In this document: positions 56,604 to 64,000 of the stretch, piece after piece
Layout: each line of letters begins with the position of its first letter
Numbering within the stretch: the first letter of the stretch is position 1
Assembly (NCBI GenBank): GCA_963708795.1
Contig: CAVPUH010000001.1
Span: 62,001 to 126,000 of the forward strand
Direction of reading: 5' to 3'
DNA length: 64,000 bases
Origin: DAIQRJ01 sp963708795
Lineage (GTDB): Bacteria; Actinomycetota; Actinomycetes; Propionibacteriales; DAIQRJ01
Program-made: the position numbers and the translations under genes
The notes under the pieces: model-generated
What the model was told of the DNA's origin: nothing
Databases searched by the model: none
Seen by the model: only the letters and a program-made list of their open reading frames with translations

Positions 56604-58569
56604 ATGACCACCACGTCGGGGCAGGGCCAGCACCACAAGTCCGGCCACCATCGCCCTCATGACCCCTCGCACGCCGGCTTGCACCGTGCCGTCCCGATCG
56701 GTGACTACGGCTTCCTGAGCGACGGTGAGGTGTCGGCGCTCGTGGCGCCCAACGGCTCGGTCGACTGGATGTGCCTGCCGCGGTTCGACGGACCGAGTGT
56801 GTTCGGGCAGATCCTCGGCCGGCATGCGGGCTCGTTCCGGATCGGACCGGCCGACGTGAGCGTGCCCGCCGACCGCCGGTATCTCCCCGGCACGATGATC
56901 CTGGAGACGAGCTGGGGCACGACGACCGGCTGGATCATCGTCCGCGACGTGCTCCTCATGGGGCCGTGGCGGCACGACAGCGAGCGCTCGAAGACCCACC
57001 GCCGCACCCCGAACGACTACGACGCCGAGCACATCCTGCTGCGAACGATCCGTTGCGTCTCCGGCGAGGTGCAGACGGTGATGGACTGCGAGCCCGTGTT
57101 CGACTACGGGCGGGCACGGGTCCGCTGGGCGCATTCCGGCAACGGCTACCACCAGGGCGTCGCGACCTCGGAGAGCTCCGACGTCAAGATGACGCTGACG
57201 ACGGACATGAGGCTCGGCTTCGAGGGCGGTCAGGCGACCGTTCGCACACTCCTCAAGGAGGGCGACCTGCGCTACGTCGCTCTGTCGTGGGGTAGCAAGG
57301 AACCGCCGACCGATTACGCGGATGCGTACGCACGGTTGGTCTGGACGGCGCATCACTGGCAGCACTGGCTCGCCCGCGGGCAGTTCCCGGACCATCCCTG
57401 GCGGCGGTACCTGCAACGCAGTGCGCTCACACTCAAGGGCCTGACGTACTCGCCCGACCGGCGCCATCGCCGCGGCCGGGTCGACCTCGCTGCCGGAGAC
57501 GCCGGGCGGCGAGCGCAACTACGACTACCGCTACAGCTGGATCCGGGACGCGACGTTCGCCTTGTGGGGGTTGTACTCGCTCGGATTCGACTGGGAGGCC
57601 CTCGACTTCTTCGCGTTCATCGCCGACGTCGCCGAGCGCGACGACGACCTCCAGATCATGTACGGCATCGGCGGGGAACGCGACCTCGACGAGCACGAAC
57701 TCGACCACCTCTCTGGCTACGCGAACTCGCGTCCCGTGCGGATCGGCAACGCGGCCTATTCGCAACGCCAGCACGACGTCTGGGGTGCGCTGCTCGACTC
57801 GGTGTACCTGCACGCGAAGGCCGCCGAGCACCTCGACGGCCGGATCTGGGACATTCTCGACACCCAGGTCGCGGAGGCGTTGAAGCACTGGCGTGAGCCG
57901 GACGCGGGCATCTGGGAGGTCCGCGGCGAGCTGCAGCACTTCACGTCGTCGAAGATCATGTGCTGGGTCGCGGTCGATCGCGGGGCTCGACTCGCTCGCA
58001 TCACCGGCGAGGACGGCAAGGCCGCCGAGTGGGAGTTGGCGGCCGAGGAGATCAAGGAGGACATCCTGGCCAACGGTGTCGACGAGCGTGGCGTCTTCAC
58101 CCAGTACTACGGGACGAAGGCCCTCGACGCGTCGCTCCTGCTGGCTCCCCTCGTGCGGTTCCTACCGGCCGACGATCCGAGGATCCGCGCGACAGTCCTG
58201 GCCATCGCCGACGAGCTGACCGTCCACGGGCTGGTGCTGCGCTACCGGGTCGAGGAGACGAACGACGGTTTCCACGGCGAGGAGGGCAGCTTCACGATCT
58301 GCTCGTTCTGGCTGGTCTCCGCCTTGTGCGAGATCGGTGAGTACGACCGTGCGCGGAAGCTCTGCGCGAAGCTGCTGTCCTTCACGAGCCCGCTCGAGCT
58401 GTACGGCGAGGAGCTCGACCCGCACACGGGTCAGCATCTCGGCAACTTCCCGCAGGCCTTCACGCACCTGGCGTTGATCAACGCCGTCCTGCACGTGATC
58501 AAGCTCGAGGAACGGCAAGCCACGACCGATCCCAGCGAGTGGGCCGGCTCGGCCGGCGGCGACGCCTGA
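56604..58569 (+). pseudogene. GH15 trehalase/glucoamylase-like enzyme with one frameshift
   Basis: Glycoside hydrolase family 15 protein; in actinobacteria such enzymes are mostly trehalases. The N-terminal beta-sandwich has PIGDYGFLSDGEVSALVAPN and VDWMCLPRFDGPSVFGQILG. Near 57453-57455 (TCGCCCGACC) an extra C changes frame just before the catalytic barrel: repair gives YSPTGAIAAAGSTSLPE, which leads into NYDYRYSWIRDATFALWGLY. The catalytic region near the end has EEGSFTICSFWLVSALCEIG and GNFPQAFTHLALINA. The corrected length is 654 residues, normal for the family. As with ubiA, sequence error is more likely than gene death. ATG 56604 is used. Confidence 0.85.
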
Positions 58570-58672
58570 GGACGGTGACAACGAGTGGCTCGCGCCGATT
58601 CGCTTGGGCCGAGCGGGCCGCGATACCCTTCCGCGGCGTCTTCGGCCCGTCCCCACGGGCTGTCGCCGCCCT

Positions 58673-58760
58673 GGAGGATTCGCCTAGTGGCCTATGGCGC
58701 TCGCTTGGAAAGCGGGTTGAGTTAACGCTCTCGGGGGTTCGAATCCCCCATCCTCCGCCA
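58673..58760 (+). tRNA. tRNA-Ser (anticodon GGA)
   Basis: Class II tRNA with a long variable arm. The acceptor stem GGAGGAT pairs with ATCCTCC, the anticodon loop TTGGAAA gives anticodon GGA, the T-arm is GGGTTCGAATCCC, and CCA is encoded at 58758-58760. It is the attachment site for the adjoining element, whose integrase gene points at it. Confidence 0.96.
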
Positions 58761-60088
58761 CCCTGACCAGGCACAACGCCGAATCAGTCCGTCCGGCGCG
58801 GCCGGGCCCAGAGCCCGTGGTCTCAGTTTTGGTCTCAATTGACCTTCCGGAGCCCTCGTCCCCGGACCGCGAACCGCCCGGCTCCGCCGACCACAGCAGG
58901 TCGCCCATCCGCCGAGCGACGTCACGACGGATCGGATCCGTCACATGCTGGTAGCGGGCCGCCATGGACGTGCTCGACCACCCCATCACGCCCATCACCG
59001 TCCGCTCCGGGACACCGAGCACCAAGAGCATCGTCGCCGCCGAGTGCCGGGCGTCATGGAGCCGGGCATCACGGACACCGGCCGCACGAAGTAGCGCCTT
59101 CCACTCGTGGAAGTCCGAGTTCGGGCTCGACCGACGGCTCCCAACCGAGTGGCAAACACCCAGTCCTCATCGGCCCATAGCTGGCGGGCGGCTACCCGCT
59201 CCGCTTCTTGCGCGTGGCGCTGCTCGCTCAGCAGATCGACAAGTTCCGCCGGCAAGCCGATCACCCTTCAGCCAGCGCCAGTGTTCGTCTCACCCAACAG
59301 CGGATTGGTTCGAACGCGTTCCGGGCACGAACCGGCCGCATCGACCGCAACCGCCGCCGCACCCGTGTTCATACACCGGCCGCAGCAACGTCCACCGCAC
59401 CCTCAACGTTCCGGTGTCCAGGTCGACATCACGCCATCGAAGCCCCAGCACCTCACCCTGACGCAGCCCCAACGACAGAGCGACCGCCCAGCGCGCGCCG
59501 TTGCGTCGCCTCCGCGCCGTCGCCAACAGTCGCTGCACTTCATCGAGCGTGAACGGCTCTGGCGGGTCGACCTGAACCTTCGGAGGCTTTGCGACCGCAG
59601 CCACGTTCCGCGACACATGACCCCGACGCGCAGCTTCCCAATCGCCGTTCTCAGCGTTCTGTGCACTTGGTGCGCCGTCGCCGGCCGGCCGCCACCATCG
59701 ATGATCGAGCGGTACAACCGCTCTAGCTGCTCGGCCTCGAGCCTTTCCAGCCGATGCCTGCCGATCGCAGGGACAATGTGTCTCGACCGCGGTTCGGTAG
59801 GCATTGAAGCTGCTAGCCCGCAAGCTCGGCCGCGCAATGTTGTAGAGCCAATGACGCATCCACTCGCCGACCGTCCACCGCTGACCAAGCGCGCTGAACC
59901 GAACCCAAGTCCCGCGCCTTTTCCAGCTCGCGAACCTTGGCGGTCACAACGGCTCGGGTACGACCGCGGACGTGCCGACGATCAAGTCGTCCATCGTCCT
60001 TCACACCTACCGTGACTCGACCGTGCCACCCGCCGTCCGCACCCAGATAGACCGTGGAGGAACGGTTCGGACTTCTACCGGCAGCCAT
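58684..60088 (-). pseudogene. Tyrosine-type site-specific integrase, multiply frameshifted
   Basis: Pieces of one integrase in three frames from ATG 60088: TVYLGADGGWHGRVTVGVKD (AP2-like N-domain), WTVGEWMRHWLYNIARPSLR, HIVPAIGRHRLERLEAEQLE, LSLGLRQGEVLGLRW (catalytic Arg), RVIGLPAELVDLLSEQRHAQ, LHDARHSAATMLLVLGV (His-x-x-Arg) and MAARYQHVTDPIRRDVARRM (Tyr). At least five breaks separate them, including an in-frame TGA after about residue 290, so this one is probably a true pseudogene. The last open frame runs through a tail with SIETKTETTG and on into the antisense of tRNA-Ser, which is not real coding. Confidence 0.8.
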
Positions 60089-60310
60089 CTACGCCGCCGG
60101 AGGCCGGCGACTCGCCGCACGCATCCGCGCGATGTAGTCGTCCAGACACTCGGCCGGGATCCGGCGCAATCGACCCAACGGGATCGACTCCACCTCACCC
60201 GACAACACCAGCCGATACATCAACGTCCGACCAATCCCCAAGCGGGCCGCAGCTTCCTCCACCCGAAGCAGCACATACCTCGACTCCTTCAGTTCGCCGT
60301 CGTCGCTCAT
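60089..60310 (-). CDS. Excisionase-family DNA-binding protein
   Basis: A 73-residue protein with a MerR-like winged helix: YVLLRVEEAAARLGIGRTLM followed by YRLVLSGEVESIPLGRLRRI and PAECLDDYIARM. This is the pattern of excisionases (Xis/helix-turn-helix domain 17), which bend DNA for integrase-mediated excision. ATG 60310 is chosen; an ATG 63 bases upstream lacks support. It ends directly at the integrase start, the usual xis-int order. It appears intact although its partner is broken. Confidence 0.82.
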   Translation of the reverse strand: MSDDGELKESRYVLLRVEEAAARLGIGRTLMYRLVLSGEVESIPLGRLRRIPAECLDDYIARMRAASRRPPAA

Positions 60311-60445
60311 GGCCGTGAGGCCTTGGTGTGCTCGCGGCTCGGCTGGCCGTCGATCAGCAGGCACACCGGCCACGATGGTCCCGGCGCCTGCACCCAGGCC
60401 GCCACGTTCTCGGCCACCAGGTGTTCACGCTTGGCCTGCCACAAC

Positions 60446-61293
60446 ATGGGTCGACCGCGGCACATCGATCACCGCGCGATCGTGGCGGCGACGCTGAACC
60501 CGCCGCCGGCGAAGCTGGGAGTGACGCACTGGTCCTCACGACTGTTGGCGGACCGGTTGGGTGTGGGAAACGCGACGGTGGCGCGTGCTTGGCGCGACTA
60601 CCGGATGCAGCCGTGGCGGGGACGTTCAAGTTCTCCACTGATCCCGAGTTGGTGGCCAAGGTCACCGACGTGGTCGGGTTGTATCTGGCCCCGCCGGAGA
60701 ACGCGATCGTGTTGAGCATTGATGAGAAGTCCCAGATCCAGGCCCTGGACCGAACCCGGAAGATGCTGCCCCTCCAGCCCGGGTTGCCAGAGCGGCGCAC
60801 CCATGACTATGTCCGGCATGGCACGTCCACGTTGTTCGCGGCATTGGAGGTCGCGACCGGTCAGGTCACCGCGGCGTGCAAGCCGCGGCATCGTCATCAG
60901 GAGTTCCTGGCGTTCCTCAAGCAGGTCGCCCGCGCCTATCCCGCCGACGTCGACGAGCACGGCCAGCCGATCGGGTTGCACCTGATCATGGGCAACTACG
61001 CCGCCCACAAGAGGGCCGAGGTCCGGGACTGGCTCGCCGCGAACCCGCGGATCCATGTGCACTTCACTCCGACGTCTGGGTTCTGGCTGAACCTGGTCGA
61101 GGTCTGGTTCGGGATCATCGACCGCCAAGCCATCCGACGCGGCGTCTTCGGCTCCGTCCGTGGCCTCAACACCAAGATCCGGGCCTTCATCAACGGCTGG
61201 AACGATCGAGCACAACCGTTCGTCTGGACCAAAACCGCTGACGAGATCCTCACCAAAGCCAACCGTCCACGAACTTCAGAAACGAGCCACTAG
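60446..61293 (+). pseudogene. IS630-family transposase, truncated, frameshifted, catalytic Asp lost
   Basis: From ATG 60446 the sequence enters in the middle of an IS630-type transposase (PPPAKLGVTHWSSRLLADRL, second HTH); about 110 N-terminal residues are missing. Near 60615 the frame changes, where a lost G in GGGGG would fit, to GTFKFSTDPELVAKVTDVVG. The DDE residues are Asp in SIDEKSQIQALD, then MGNYAAHK where the family has MDNYAAHK (GGC for GAC, Asp to Gly), then Glu in WLNLVEVWFG. With three separate defects the protein cannot act. No terminal inverted repeats were identified. Confidence 0.85.
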
Positions 61294-61887
61294 CGCCATC
61301 ACCCGCGTGACGAAAGTGTTGACTCACCAAAGCCTTGCTCCCAGTCGACGTCGAAGTGAATTGCCTTGCAAGCGACCCGATAAGCACCCATTCCATAGGA
61401 GTAATCTGGGCTATTCCATACACTTCTGTCTGACACAACCGAGTTGAGTGTCTCCGCGACAAGAATCCGTTCAGTTGCCAGTTCTTTGACCCGATGTTGT
61501 ACGCTCTCACGTCGTATCTCCGGCGTACATGGCATTCAACGCCGACCATTTTCGCCCAGTCGTGGAGGTCTTCGATGCGTCGCATGTATCTGTTCCGCGC
61601 GGACGAGCCCTCATCCAAGAAGGCTGCTGTCTGGCAGCAAGTGTCGACTTGTCGGTTCGCCCAGTAGACGACTACACAAAGCCAATCCGCATTCCGTGAT
61701 TCGGGCGGTGGCGTCGCTCGCTTTCCACGTCTGCCACCGGACGTTCAGGGCGTTCGCGAAGGTTCACCTGCGCGTGCTGGACGGCGTAACGGGATGCTTC
61801 ACGGCGGATAGTCACGGACGTGAGCGACTGAGACCACAATTGAGACCACGGCGCTTGGTGTCGACCGCCGTTCCATGTCCGTGCATG
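61294..61887. other. Island DNA without a supported gene
   Basis: About 590 bases of lower GC with short open frames on both strands. The minus strand has MRRIEDLHDWAKMVGVECHV in one frame and VSDRSVWNSPDYSYGMGAYR in another, perhaps one protein with a break, family unknown. At 61827-61851 the plus strand repeats, with three mismatches in 25, the segment encoding the integrase tail at 58815-58840 (minus), suggesting a second integrase end here. Confidence 0.4.
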
Positions 61888-62921
61888 TCAGTTCAGAGGA
61901 ATCTGACGTCGTCTCGCTGTCGATCTTGCTGAGCACCAACGAACAGCCGCCGACGTCGGTGCTACGCAGGCCACGCGGCCAGAACCTGGGCACCGCTCAA
62001 CGTAGGAACCGCCACTGACATTCGGTGATACACCGTCGGTGGCGTTCCGCGCCACTTGCCTCATGGCCGCCACCAGGGCCCGCACGGCTGGCCTCTTGTC
62101 GGACCGACGATGGGCCGCGGCGTACCGGATCGGCGGTGCTCCAGTGAGCCTGACTGTATGGAACTTGTGAGGCAGCAATGCGGCCAACGGGGCGTGCAAC
62201 ACGATCGCCTCCAAGCCGGTCTGCACCTGGTCGAGCACATCGGTGCAAGTTCGCGCGCGGATGTCTCGCAGTCGAGCTGCACGAACGGGTCGCAGGTCCC
62301 CGAGATACCACGGAGCCATCCACTCGGCCGGTAGCGACGCATCGTAAATCATCTCGACGGTCGCGAACTCATCGGCGGGCATCTTCAGAGCACCGGCGAA
62401 GGGATGCTTTGCACCGACCACACCCAGCCGCTCCACCCCCACCAGGGGCACGACCGCAATTTCGCGAGTTGGCGCTACGTCGATCGTCCACACCACGTCC
62501 ACCTGCTCCTCGCGTAGGCACGAATCGAGGTCGGGCATGCCGATCCCGGTGCAGCGAAGGAGGAGCCCCGGCATCCGGGTGCGCAGCAACGCAGCTATGG
62601 CCGCGAGTTCGGAGCGTCGAGGAAACTCACCGATAGCCCCGGCACCCCCAATCCGACCACTCCGGTCGCAGTCGCGGCCTGAGTAGCGGCCCTCGCGTGC
62701 TCGAGCACCGCGACGGCGTGCGGCAGGAAGCGCACTCCAGCGGCGGTGGGTCCCGCTGTGCCGCCGGAATCGCGTTCGACCAGCCGGACGCCGACCTGTC
62801 GCTCCAGGCGCTGGATGCGCCGACTCACCGACGAGGAGCTGAGGAACAACTGGCGGCCGGCGCGAGCGTAATGGCGTTCCTCCATCAGCGTCACGAACGC
62901 GGTCACGCAGTCCAAGTCCAC
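61888..62921 (-). pseudogene. LysR-family regulator with one frameshift
   Basis: LysR-type regulator. GTG 62921 follows AAGGA and gives VDLDCVTAFVTLMEERHYAR, then SSSSVSRRIQRLERQVGVRL, the winged-helix domain. Near 62645 the frame changes, consistent with one missing base in a G-run, to GEFPRRSELAAIAALLRTRM, and the effector domain continues through DLDSCLREEQVDVVWTIDVA and GLEAIVLHAPLAALLPH. Past about 62000 the frame loses family character, so the real end may be earlier. It faces away from the repeat-protein ORF. Confidence 0.7.
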
Positions 62922-62939
62922 GCTGCATCCTTCCGGCAC

Positions 62940-63363
62940 TCTGTCAAGCCCCGATACGACATGCGCACCAGCGGTGTACAGGGCCCATCGTGGCTCGGCA
63001 CCGTGGATCTGTCAGTCACGTACAGCACGGGTCGACCTGTCTTAGAGACTTCTGCCTTCACGTCCGTTCTCTCGAACCGGGAGTCCCTGGACTGCCTATC
63101 AACCTGGGGTGGGCAGGTCCAGGGACGGTACCCACGGGGCCAGCGTCGGTGTGCCCGACGTCAACGACGGGGTGGGAAAGCCTGCACGGCCGGCATCGGT
63201 ATCCTCTCGAGCCAGAAAGGCGACGGCAGTGGCGAGAGAGATCACCACGAACGGGCCACTGTTCGGTCACTCGACAGAACAGTGTGAAAGCCGACCTGGA
63301 GAGATTCCGTACATCCCGCACCTATCAGACCTGAGTTACGCAACCAAAGAGAAGGTATAAAGC
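62940..63363. other. Divergent region between LysR gene and repeat-protein ORF
   Basis: About 420 bases with falling GC toward the right. It contains one strong hairpin (63084-63125, listed separately) and no gene with start and family support. It probably holds promoters for both flanking genes. Confidence 0.4.
63084..63125. repeat. Inverted repeat/hairpin
   Basis: TCCCTGGAC (63084-63092) pairs exactly with GTCCAGGGA (63117-63125); TGCC next to it pairs with GGCA across a one-base bulge. The loop is about 16 bases. It could be a terminator separating the LysR region from incoming DNA or a protein-binding site. Confidence 0.5.
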
Positions 63364-64000
63364 ATGTCTCTAATACGTGGCGTATTACTAGCAGGGAAAT
63401 TTCGTCGCCAACATGACCTGAATGACATGTCACATGATGATCAGAGAAACACGCTGATTGTCGAGCTGAGCGGTCGATCCAGTCAAGATGTTCCGCACTT
63501 TCAGGCAATGGATGATGACACGTTAGCGGCAGCTGGAGCGGTCCTGGTTTTCCAGCGAGAAGCCAAACTTCTCAGTGATGATGAACTCAAAGCAATGAGT
63601 GATGACCAGCAGCGCAACAACCTGATCGTTGAGATAGACAATCAGACCCGCATGGGAGTGCCCCAACTACAAGGCTTGAAGAGCATGGAGCTCGTCCAGC
63701 TCGGTTTAGGTAAGGAGCAGCCGGGTGTGAACTTGACTGCAGACCGGATGTCGCCTATTCGAGGCGTGTTGTTGGCCGGGAAGTTTCGGTCACAGCATGA
63801 ACTGAACAACTTGACCGCTGCGGATCAAAGAAACACTCTGATTGTCGAGATGGCAGGGCACAGCAGTCAATCCGTAGGCAGTTACCAGGCGCTCGATGAT
63901 GCCAGGTTGGCAGGGGCGGGGGCGGTCATGGTATTTCTTCGTGAAGCCAGCCTCCGCGATGATGCGAGTCTAAAGACGATGACGCCCGATGCTCAACGCA
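63364..64000 (+). CDS. Repeat protein of unknown function, incomplete at right edge
   Basis: Open from ATG 63364 (AGAAGG nine bases upstream) to the window end without a stop, at least 212 residues. GC is clearly lower than in the surrounding genes. The protein is built of a unit of roughly 126 residues seen twice. The first opens RGVLLAGKFRRQHDLNDMSH and the second RGVLLAGKFRSQHELNNLTA; both go on to DQRNTLIVE. Each unit holds two shorter repeats with the core DDQRNxLIVE followed by xxFQxMDDxxL or VPQLQGLKSMELVQ. There is no signal peptide or membrane segment. I do not recognise a functional family; similar QRNTLIVE repeats occur in some actinobacterial proteins of unknown role. It lies beyond the island and could be transferred DNA. 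Confidence 0.8.
   Translation, partial: MSLIRGVLLAGKFRRQHDLNDMSHDDQRNTLIVELSGRSSQDVPHFQAMDDDTLAAAGAVLVFQREAKLLSDDELKAMSDDQQRNNLIVEIDNQTRMGVPQLQGLKSMELVQLGLGKEQPGVNLTADRMSPIRGVLLAGKFRSQHELNNLTAADQRNTLIVEMAGHSSQSVGSYQALDDARLAGAGAVMVFLREASLRDDASLKTMTPDAQR

Larger units (their letters stand above)
58761..61300. mobile_element. Degraded integrative element at tRNA-Ser
   Basis: An integrase gene reading toward the tRNA, an excisionase gene directly upstream of it, and then a 5'-truncated IS630 transposase. The int-xis order next to a tRNA 3' end is that of actinobacterial integrative plasmids and phages. Between xis and the IS a minus-strand stretch reads EHLVAENVAAWVQAPGPSWP, plausibly the start of a replication gene cut by the IS. 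I cannot find a second copy of the tRNA 3' end in the window, so the right boundary is unknown. Confidence 0.7.

Noticed and set aside
58684..58780. Integrase reading frame continuing through tRNA-Ser
   Set aside because: Antisense translation of a tRNA gene gives a spurious tail; the real integrase must end before it.

Overview
This is a 64-kb stretch of GC-rich DNA whose gene content points to an actinobacterium. The evidence is high G/C at third codon positions, many GTG starts, an SRP RNA-dnaX-ybaB-recR block, a lysC-asd pair, and a DprE1/DprE2/decaprenyl-phosphate phosphoribosyltransferase set for arabinan precursors. The order within Actinomycetota cannot be fixed from sequence alone.

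Layout. 0-1.9 kb: a metallophosphoesterase gene broken by an in-frame TAG, then tRNA-Pro with the C-terminal scar of a tyrosine integrase. 1.9-7.5 kb: a tightly overlapping five-gene glycan operon (flippase, two family-2 glycosyltransferases, DUF2304, large membrane protein). 8.4-10.7 kb: a Tat-exported amidase-like protein and a secreted beta-helix protein. 11-24 kb: accessory metabolism (LLM oxidoreductase, K+ channel, SCO6745-type protein, two APH-like kinases, VOC protein, SDR, MDR, hydrolase, large LuxR regulator). 24-32.5 kb: a sulfotransferase, then a run in which most genes carry frameshifts (FUSC, methyltransferase, alkylsulfatase, SnoaL, LysR, APH). 32.7-40.6 kb: YeaQ-like stress protein, PQQ-type sugar dehydrogenase, asd-lysC, then HAD-ubiA-dprE1-dprE2. 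40.6-52.5 kb: a MalT-like regulator, GAP, SulP and AI-2E type membrane proteins, a ChrB-like cluster, an EEP hydrolase and an NAD-dependent epimerase. 52.5-58.6 kb: DUF5063, recR, ybaB, dnaX, SRP RNA and a GH15 trehalase-like enzyme. 58.7-64 kb: tRNA-Ser carrying a degraded integrative element (integrase, excisionase, truncated IS630), a frameshifted LysR gene, and a lower-GC repeat-protein ORF that runs off the window.

Two themes cut across the window. First, at least 20 frame disruptions can be located, and most are repaired by removing one G or C. They hit expected housekeeping genes (ubiA, possibly dnaX) as well as accessory ones, and 12 fall within 1.2 kb of one alkylsulfatase gene. This looks more like consensus error than biology, although real decay is also present at the two tRNA sites. 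Second, both tRNA genes have been used as integration sites, and the repeat-protein ORF at the right edge (from 63364) has base composition unlike its neighbours. It is the most likely place for an undescribed system, but only its beginning is visible.
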